Source of the DNA: Actinomyces sp.
GTDB taxonomy: Bacteria; Actinomycetota; Actinomycetes; Actinomycetales; Actinomycetaceae
Assembly (NCBI GenBank): GCA_012837655.1
Contig: DUQT01000080.1
Span: forward strand, 1-9,401
Length of the DNA stretch: 9,401 nt
Direction: 5' to 3'
The position numbers were made by a program, and so were the translations under genes. Positions 1 to 5,686 of this stretch are shown piece by piece (position 1 is the stretch's first letter; every line of letters starts with the position of its first letter). Under the pieces are notes generated by a model. It searched no databases and was not told the DNA's origin. It saw nothing but the letters and a program-made list of their open reading frames with translations.

Positions 1-37
1 CGCCAAATTTTCGGGCTTCGTGGTCAGAAGTTTGCGT

Positions 38-2599
38 CTACAGCAGGTCCTTCTTCTGCATGATTCGTAGCGCGATCCATCCAAGTGGTGCGCGTGCGTA
101 GAACGTCACCAGTCGATATACGAGGGCGGTGCTGATCGCGACACCGGATGGAATCCCTGCGACGGTGAGGCCGGCCGTGAGCGCCGCTTCGACCGGGCCG
201 ATGCCACCGGGGGAGGGCACAACGGATCCCAGCGAGGTTGACGCTAGGAAGGTAATCGCAAGCGTCGTTGGGTCCAGTGTGTACCCGAAGGCGGCTAGGG
301 ATGCGCCGAACGCTGCCACGTAGGACACCGTCATGATTAGGTTGCCCAGGATGCCAACTGCCAGGCGCTGCGGCTGGCCCAAAACCCACACGAGTCTTTG
401 CCAAATCTGGTTCCATGCCGGTTCCAGGCGCTTCCACAGTTCGTTGCGGATCTTCGGAACAGCCAGGGCGATCGTGATGATCAGCGCGAGCACTCCAAGC
501 GCGTAGAACACGGTCGCGGGTGGAAGTTCGAAAACCGCGGCGCGCCCGGTAATAAGTACAACTAGGAGCAGCGTAACGACAGTGGTTGCGAACTGGGTGA
601 ACTGCACCAGCGCAACCGTGGCAACAGCAATCGGCGTTGAAACCCCGCGCTTGTTCAGGTAGCGCAGGTTCAGTGCCGCGGGGCCAACTCCAGCCGGAGC
701 GACGAGCGCAACCACGGATGCACCCACCTGGACGAGCGTCGTTTCGCGAACGCTGGGCTTTTCGGGAACGAAGTAGGAAAGCGGCAGCGCCGCACCCCAG
801 TAGGTGACCAGACCCAGAACGAATGCTGCGAGGATCCACCAGCCGTTAGCGTTTTGAACGGCCTCCACAATCGTTTCGAAGTTGAGCGACCCCAGGACCG
901 CCCACAGCGCCACCACGCCAATGATCGCGATGACGACGGTCTTAAGCGAGAATCGTGTGACAGTAACTTCGGGCACGTGCTGCTGCGGGATTTCTCCAAG
1001 CATTTCTTGGCGCAGTTCAGGCAAAATGTTCTTTTCCCGCAGGCGTTTGCGCGTCTTTGTGGGCAAAGCGGCCTTTTGCATTACAGGCGTTGCGACCTGC
1101 AGTGTGCGGCGCCCAAACACGCGTAGCGCAGACTCAAGCGCGCGCTCTTGCCCCACCGCGAGCGCCAGCACCGTAATCAGCTGGGCCACGTCGATGAGCC
1201 GGTTCAGCGTGGACGTTGCGACCTGGCCTTCTTCCCAGTTCAGAATCCACGTGCGATCTCCGGAATCGACTGCGAGGGCGGACTCGTCAAGCGCACGGTG
1301 TGAAATGCCGCGGCGGTGAGCGCGCTTAAGTTCGGTGTAGAAGCGGTCCAGCACTTCGTCAGTCAGCCGCTCTTTCGGCAAGTCGGCGAGCAAATCCGCT
1401 TCCGTAACAGGTTCTTGAACTGTGAAAACAGATCCCCCGGCAGCTGTGACGCCAATAATTTTAGGGGTCATAACTCCGGACTCGTGGGCGGCAATTTTTA
1501 CGAGGGCGGCGCGTTCCGCGGTTGCTTGCAGGGATGGTGCTACCCAGCGGCCCAGGTTTTTCAGGCGGATATTGCTCCACACGTCGTGCACGAGCGACTT
1601 CAGCTCGCGGTCCGGGTCGAGGACGATCAGGTCATACTGTTTGCCCGCCGTATCCCAGCACACGTAGTGGCGGTCCGATTCTGATGATGACGAAGGCAGA
1701 GTGGACAGCTCAATGTCTTCAGTGTCAAAGACGGCCTCGTCGTCTTCAATTAGGGGCAAATACGCGGTGGTCCACGTACTTGACGCGGGCGTGGAATCTT
1801 CGATTACGGCGGTGGTTTCAAGCGGATCCGCGATCGTGTCGAGGTCTACCCGAATGATTTTGGTGGGCACGATTCCGATGTGGAGCAGGCCGTGGACCAG
1901 GTCAACTGCACCGCCGCGGTTGTCGTTGAACCCGAACGCGTATCGCGTTAGTGACCCGATGAGTCGCCCAATTAGTAGTGACACGAGGGCGGACGGAAGT
2001 GTCAGGGTTCCTCGAAGGACGTAGATGAATGAAAGTACGAATACGAAAACCCAGGAGTAGCGAATGATCCGGGTTTGGCTTGCCTCCCCGGAAACGGTTA
2101 GAAACGCCGCCAAGACGCCCATCAGCACATCGAGGGCAAAGAAACTTTCCGTCGCCGTCGTGATTGTAAGCGCCCCGGTAATGGCGTCGGGCAGGTAGGG
2201 GCTCGCGGTTATTAGGGCCGTCATCAGCAGGGCGGTCACTACGCCGGCCCCGATCGATTCCAGTATTTGGCGCAGGCGACGTCGGCGCGCAAGTAACCCA
2301 ATTACAAGTAGGGGGGCGACGAGGACGAACACGGACTCAACCAGAGCGACCGGTAGTAGGACGATCTGGCGAAAAACTCCGCTGAAGACGCTGCGGACAT
2401 CTTCGGTGACTGCACTGGTTGTGCTTTGCGCGTAGGCACCCAAAAGTAGGACCAGGGCGATTCCAAACGCTGAAAGGAACACGTCAAAAAGGTCCTGCAT
2501 GCGGTGGACTCGCTGTGCGATACGGTCGGCAACCAGCACCGGATGTCCTAGACGGGACAGCGGCGTTGGCTCGCTCACGGTCGTATCTTGAGCAGTCAT
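38..2599 (-). CDS. MprF/UPF0104-type flippase-like membrane protein with degenerate kinase-like middle domain
   Basis: The 853-residue product has three parts. The N-terminal ~200 residues hold about five hydrophobic segments (roughly 36-57, 75-105, 113-131, 152-170, 180-198). Residues ~305-470 are soluble and resemble a kinase fold. Residues ~549-853 form a polytopic domain like the lysylphosphatidylglycerol synthase membrane domain (PF03706/UPF0104 family), with the family-like motif PSPGGIGPVEAAL at 796-808 and a related PAGVGP at 635-640. In this family the membrane half acts as a lipid flippase; the cargo cannot be told here. No MprF aminoacyl-transferase domain is present, so lipid lysylation is not supported. 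In the kinase-like part the HRD position reads HRAL (434-437), the usual Asn after it is Ala441, and the DFG-like position reads LNWEEG (453-458), so catalysis looks lost. The ATG at 2597-2599 has only a weak GGGA upstream. The gene is divergent from dedA. Family assignment is firm, function is not. Confidence 0.85.
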   Translation of the reverse strand: MTAQDTTVSEPTPLSRLGHPVLVADRIAQRVHRMQDLFDVFLSAFGIALVLLLGAYAQSTTSAVTEDVRSVFSGVFRQIVLLPVALVESVFVLVAPLLVIGLLARRRRLRQILESIGAGVVTALLMTALITASPYLPDAITGALTITTATESFFALDVLMGVLAAFLTVSGEASQTRIIRYSWVFVFVLSFIYVLRGTLTLPSALVSLLIGRLIGSLTRYAFGFNDNRGGAVDLVHGLLHIGIVPTKIIRVDLDTIADPLETTAVIEDSTPASSTWTTAYLPLIEDDEAVFDTEDIELSTLPSSSSESDRHYVCWDTAGKQYDLIVLDPDRELKSLVHDVWSNIRLKNLGRWVAPSLQATAERAALVKIAAHESGVMTPKIIGVTAAGGSVFTVQEPVTEADLLADLPKERLTDEVLDRFYTELKRAHRRGISHRALDESALAVDSGDRTWILNWEEGQVATSTLNRLIDVAQLITVLALAVGQERALESALRVFGRRTLQVATPVMQKAALPTKTRKRLREKNILPELRQEMLGEIPQQHVPEVTVTRFSLKTVVIAIIGVVALWAVLGSLNFETIVEAVQNANGWWILAAFVLGLVTYWGAALPLSYFVPEKPSVRETTLVQVGASVVALVAPAGVGPAALNLRYLNKRGVSTPIAVATVALVQFTQFATTVVTLLLVVLITGRAAVFELPPATVFYALGVLALIITIALAVPKIRNELWKRLEPAWNQIWQRLVWVLGQPQRLAVGILGNLIMTVSYVAAFGASLAAFGYTLDPTTLAITFLASTSLGSVVPSPGGIGPVEAALTAGLTVAGIPSGVAISTALVYRLVTFYARAPLGWIALRIMQKKDLL

Positions 2600-2738
2600 G
2601 GTCCCAGCTTACGCGTTCCCACCACCTGCTCCCATAAAGCCATGCGGGTGAAACTAACTACACTTCGGCCCTATTCCTGGGGTGTTTCCAGGTTCTGCAT
2701 CTAGGCTGTGAATCAGTATTAATCCAGGAGGAAATGTA
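2600..2738. promoter_or_regulatory. Divergent intergenic region between the flippase-like gene and dedA
   Basis: This 139-bp gap must hold the promoters of two divergent genes. On the plus strand TAGGCT at 2702-2707 fits a TANNNT -10 box and would leave a leader of about 25 nt before dedA, but no good -35 lies at the right distance. No clear -35/-10 pair was found on the minus strand. A small perfect inverted repeat, CCTGG (2676-2680) and CCAGG (2688-2692) with a 7-nt loop, lies in the middle. The existence of promoters is inferred from gene orientation; exact boxes are uncertain. Confidence 0.4.
2726..2731 (+). promoter_or_regulatory. Strong ribosome binding site deciding the GTG start of dedA
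   Basis: A perfect AGGAGG lies 7 nt before the GTG at 2739-2741. An ATG at 2734-2736 is only 2 nt from it and is followed at once by TAG, so the GTG is the real start. The string ATGTAGTG thus puts a start-stop pair directly on the initiation site. Confidence 0.85.
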
Positions 2739-3509
2739 GTGGACCTAGCTTTGAGCGTGGCGGCCAGTTTGGCAAGCATTGTGAACTTTCCGCTGGCACC
2801 GATCGCGCCGGCTGAATCGGCCTCGATTCTTGAAACTATTATCGGGTGGTTTAGGGACCCTGAAACGCTTCTGCTTGCCTTGGGCCCGTGGGTCTTGGCC
2901 GGCGTTGGGCTGATTGTTTTCATTGAGTCGGGTGTGCTGTTCCCGGTTCTTCCAGGTGACTCGCTGGTGTTCTCGGCGGGGCTCCTGCACTCCCAGCTGG
3001 GTCTGAGCCTGCCGGTCCTGGTCATCACGATCACGATTTGCGCGGTTGCGGGATCCCAGGTGGGCTACTACATCGGGCATCACTGGGGGCGGCGCCTGTT
3101 CAAGGATGACGCGAAGTTCCTCAAGACGGAGTACCTGGTTCAAGCAGAAAACTTCTTCGCCCGCTACGGTGGTCGATCGCTAGTTATCGGCCGTTTCGTG
3201 CCGTTCGTCCGTACCTTCGTGCCGATTGCGGCAGGTATCGCGGAGTACAAGCACTCCAAGTTCACCCTGTGGAACCTGCTGGGCGCGGTCCTGTGGGGCA
3301 CGGGCCTAACGCTGATCGGCGCGGCGCTGGGTGACGTTCAGTTCATCCACGACAACCTGTCGGTCATCATCATGATCATCATCTTCGTGTCGCTTCTGCC
3401 GATGGTGTTCGAGTTCGTCTTGCACAAGGTACGCGGAAAGAAAGAATTCGACGTTGCCGAAGAGATCGCCGAAGCGACGATCGCTGATGAACACAAGAAC
3501 GGCAACTAA
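2739..3509 (+). CDS. DedA-family membrane protein
   Basis: The 256-residue product is a polytopic inner-membrane protein of the DedA (SNARE-associated/VTT) superfamily, whose members are linked to lipid-carrier scrambling and envelope homeostasis, some to undecaprenyl-phosphate recycling. Visible family motifs are FIESGVLFPVLPGD at 61-74, with the acidic pair E63 and D74, and GRFVPFVRTFVPIAAG at 151-166, with the arginine pair R152 and R158 spaced six apart as in E. coli YqjA/YghB. Hydrophobic stretches lie at about 43-62, 90-113, 177-198 and 206-230. The C-terminal ~25 residues are charged and probably cytoplasmic. The first ~35 residues are an unconserved, Ala-rich, weakly hydrophobic lead. 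The start is fixed by AGGAGG seven bases upstream. The DUF6541-like gene follows after 56 bp on the same strand, so the two may be co-transcribed. The exact lipid substrate cannot be inferred. Confidence 0.93.
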   Translation: MDLALSVAASLASIVNFPLAPIAPAESASILETIIGWFRDPETLLLALGPWVLAGVGLIVFIESGVLFPVLPGDSLVFSAGLLHSQLGLSLPVLVITITICAVAGSQVGYYIGHHWGRRLFKDDAKFLKTEYLVQAENFFARYGGRSLVIGRFVPFVRTFVPIAAGIAEYKHSKFTLWNLLGAVLWGTGLTLIGAALGDVQFIHDNLSVIIMIIIFVSLLPMVFEFVLHKVRGKKEFDVAEEIAEATIADEHKNGN

Positions 3510-3565
3510 CTAAAGTAGCCTAAATATTACAACCGTCCCATCCCAACGATCGGTGCAAGATAGTT

Positions 3566-5539
3566 ATGAATTGGCTCCTGCAGTTACCGTTCCTAGTCGC
3601 AATGCTCATTGTCGCGTGGGCACCGGGGTGGACATGGCTTCGCGTTGCAAGCTTCCAGTTCGCCGACCGCCGCATTAACACGCTCACTCACATTGCGATA
3701 GCGCCACTTATCACGTTCGCGCTGATAACGGTTTTCTCGGTCGTTCTAACGCCCGCGCGTGGTTTCATGTGGTCGCCAGAACTGGTGGTCACCACGCTGC
3801 TAGTCATCGCGGTGATTGGTCTGGTTGTTGACCTTATTGTCCGTCGAGGGCGCGGCAAAGTTCGCTATTCCAAGGCGCCCTGGCGCTGGGATTGGCCGCT
3901 GATGGGCGTCATCGCCGGAGCAGTTTTCATTGCTTTCATCCCCCTGCTGGTGTTCGCAAATCCTATAAATCCGTTACAGCAGTGGGATCCGTCCTTCCAC
4001 TACAACGGGGTGTGGACGATCCTGCACACCGGCAACGCGAGCCAGTTCGCGGGCCTTTCACCGCTGCTGGCCCTAGAGGGCGGCCATACCGGCTACTATC
4101 CCGACGCGTGGCATGCTTTCACGGCGCTGTTCGCAACGCCCTCGACGGTTGTGCAAACGGTTAACACGACTTCGGTTGCGATCCTTGTTTGGTGGGTCAT
4201 TTCGATTACCGCGTTTGCGCAGTACCTGTGGAATGACCGCAGTCGCATGCTGATTGCGGCGGTGGTTTCATCGCTGACTTTGAGCTTCCCCGCCGACTTC
4301 GTTTCGATGTACGCGCAGTGGCCGAACGCCACTTCGATGGCGCTTCTGCCAGCCCTGTTGACGCTGGCGTGGATTGTTGGCAACGCGTGGGTGCGTAGCC
4401 TTTTCGGGTCCGGTCAATGGGCGAGGACGTGGCTGTGGACACTGATCTTTGTGGTAGCAGCCGTGGGTGCGGTTGGGCTGCATCCGATTTCGTTCTTTAA
4501 CGCCCTGGTCATGGTCGTGATTCCACTGACTGCTGCGGTGTGGCGTTTGATTACGGGGGCTCGCCGACGGGGCCAGGTTGGACACGTGGTGGCGTTTGTT
4601 GCGTTCTACGTTGCGACGCTGGCGCTGGTTTTGGTGACGGTGTTCCACCCGAAGACTCAGGCGACGGCGAGTTTCCAACGCAACCGTTCCTTGTTGGACG
4701 CGGTGGTTCGTCCGTTCGTGCCGGTGCCACCGTTCCCGCTTACGGTTGGGTTCGTCATGGCGATCGCAGTCTTTGTGGTGCTGCTGGTTCTGGGGTTGCG
4801 TCAGGCGTGGAAGACTCCTCATTCTCGCTGGATGGTGGGAACTTGGGCGGTGTTCGCGCTGCTGGTCTTCTTGGCTTACGCGCCTAACTTTGGCCTGCAG
4901 ATGCTGACGGGCCCGTGGTATTCAGATCCGCGCAGGATCATGGGAGCCATGCAGGTCGTCCTGGTGCCGATCTTCACGCTGGCTGTAGTACAGATCAAGG
5001 ACTGGGCTATGGGTAAGTGGTCCATGTCCCCGGTGCTGCCGGTCCTGCTGGTTGTCGCGCTGTCGGGTGTGGGCGCTGTGGATGCGCGCGGAATGGCGGT
5101 ACGCAACGTTTACGACCCGGACAACCTGGGTCCCGCGGGCATGGCCAGCCAGGCTGAGCTCGATCTGTTTAGATCCGCGTCCGAGATTCTGCCCGAGGAC
5201 GCCCTCATCATCGGAGACCCTTCAGTTGGAACGGTTTACTTCCAGGCCATGGGCAATCGCAGGGTGGTGTTCCCCCAGCTTTCGATCGCTGACCGGAATA
5301 AGGCGATCAACCACCTGACGTATTCGTTCAACACGATCCACGAAAACCCTGAGGTCTGCGACCTGGTCAACCAGTTGGGAATCACGCACTTCTACGAGGA
5401 CGCGGACACGCCCTACTACAAGACCCTTCGTTCTGAAACGAAGCGCGGCTTCTACAACGTGGACACCTCCACAGGATTTGAAGAGGTCGCACGCGCCGAC
5501 ACCGGAGTCCTGTACAAGATCACGGCCTACAACCCGTAG
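3566..5539 (+). CDS. DUF6541-like polytopic membrane protein, possible GT-C-type glycosyltransferase
   Basis: The 657-residue protein has roughly 13-14 hydrophobic segments between residue 3 and ~505, then a hydrophilic C-terminal domain (~506-657) that is probably extracytoplasmic. The pattern resembles actinobacterial DUF6541 proteins, which have a GT-C-like layout; I recognise this by pattern only. The first large loop after segment four carries QWDPSFHYN (139-147), with D141 and H145 where GT-C enzymes keep catalytic acidic residues, and the next conserved-looking stretch is GYYPDAWHA (176-184). A later loop has WYSDPRR (451-457). The C-terminal part reads like the extracellular tail of such proteins, with an ILPEDALIIGDPSVGT stretch at 541-556. 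If it is a GT-C enzyme it would use a lipid-linked sugar donor outside the membrane, which fits its DedA and flippase-like neighbours, but this is inference. The ATG at 3566 has only a weak upstream GCAAGA; the 56-bp gap after dedA shows no terminator. Confidence 0.8.
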   Translation: MNWLLQLPFLVAMLIVAWAPGWTWLRVASFQFADRRINTLTHIAIAPLITFALITVFSVVLTPARGFMWSPELVVTTLLVIAVIGLVVDLIVRRGRGKVRYSKAPWRWDWPLMGVIAGAVFIAFIPLLVFANPINPLQQWDPSFHYNGVWTILHTGNASQFAGLSPLLALEGGHTGYYPDAWHAFTALFATPSTVVQTVNTTSVAILVWWVISITAFAQYLWNDRSRMLIAAVVSSLTLSFPADFVSMYAQWPNATSMALLPALLTLAWIVGNAWVRSLFGSGQWARTWLWTLIFVVAAVGAVGLHPISFFNALVMVVIPLTAAVWRLITGARRRGQVGHVVAFVAFYVATLALVLVTVFHPKTQATASFQRNRSLLDAVVRPFVPVPPFPLTVGFVMAIAVFVVLLVLGLRQAWKTPHSRWMVGTWAVFALLVFLAYAPNFGLQMLTGPWYSDPRRIMGAMQVVLVPIFTLAVVQIKDWAMGKWSMSPVLPVLLVVALSGVGAVDARGMAVRNVYDPDNLGPAGMASQAELDLFRSASEILPEDALIIGDPSVGTVYFQAMGNRRVVFPQLSIADRNKAINHLTYSFNTIHENPEVCDLVNQLGITHFYEDADTPYYKTLRSETKRGFYNVDTSTGFEEVARADTGVLYKITAYNP

Positions 5540-5585
5540 AAAACTAAACGCCGCCGGCCACTCCGATGAGAGTGGGCCAGCGGCG
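5538..5585 (-). terminator. Strong hairpin with U-rich tail in the copper-operon direction
   Basis: The arms 5549-5563 and 5570-5585 pair almost fully: CGCCGC with GCGGCG at the base, one C-A mismatch, GGCC with one bulged G, then ACTC with GAGT, closing a 6-nt loop. Read on the minus strand the hairpin is followed by GTTTAGTTTTC, a U-rich tail that overlaps the last codons of the convergent DUF6541-like gene. On the plus strand the following bases are CCCGGTTCG, not U-rich. It should therefore terminate copA transcripts best; it may also stop plus-strand transcripts less efficiently. Confidence 0.75.
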
Positions 5586-5593
5586 CCCGGTTC

Positions 5594-5680
5594 GTCCTAG
5601 CTAGTGTGTCCGACTACCTCAGTGGGTGGTCGATATGGGGCCGGTGACCTTTCGCTACTGCTAGGCGGCCCAGCTAGGAC
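5594..5680. other. Candidate structured element: three-way junction of 87 nt
   Basis: A perfect 9-bp inverted repeat, GTCCTAGCT (5594-5602) and AGCTAGGAC (5672-5680), encloses two further helices. One is CGACTACC (5611-5618) with GGTGGTCG (5625-5632), 8 bp around a 6-nt loop. The other is GGGCCG (5638-5643) with CGGCCC (5666-5671), 6 bp, abutting the closing helix with no gap. One pair in the 8-bp helix is T-G on the plus strand but C-A on the minus strand, so the plus-strand RNA would fold slightly better. It lies between copA's stop and the hairpin at 5549-5585, so it would be in the 3' untranslated part of the copper mRNA. It could be a small RNA, a UTR structure or a short repeat element; I match it to no known family. 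Confidence 0.4.
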
Positions 5681-5686
5681 TTGGAT

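Noticed and set aside
1..37. Left-edge stretch beyond the flippase-like stop codon
   Set aside because: Too short to call; I see no clear hairpin or coding signal in it.
24..839. 271-codon minus-strand frame overlapping the flippase-like gene
   Set aside because: It lies in another frame of the conserved membrane domain, has Arg/Pro/Cys-rich composition and no recognisable domain.
119..1995. Recurring CGAGGGCGG strings in the flippase-like gene
   Set aside because: Irregular spacing, and most encode Ala-Leu-Val-type runs on the minus strand; best explained by codon usage rather than a repeat or chi-like site.
38..2599. True MprF (lysyl-phosphatidylglycerol synthase)
   Set aside because: Only the flippase-like membrane half is present; the C-terminal aminoacyl-transferase domain is absent, as the protein ends just after the membrane domain.
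4268..4822. 184-codon open frame antisense to the DUF6541-like gene
   Set aside because: The product is Arg/His/Gln/Asn-rich with no hydrophobic core or motif, typical of the reverse frame of a membrane protein gene.
5594..5680. tRNA of the long-variable-arm class (87 nt with paired ends)
   Set aside because: There is no TTCRA T-loop, no anticodon arm in the right place, and the closing helix is 9 bp rather than 7.
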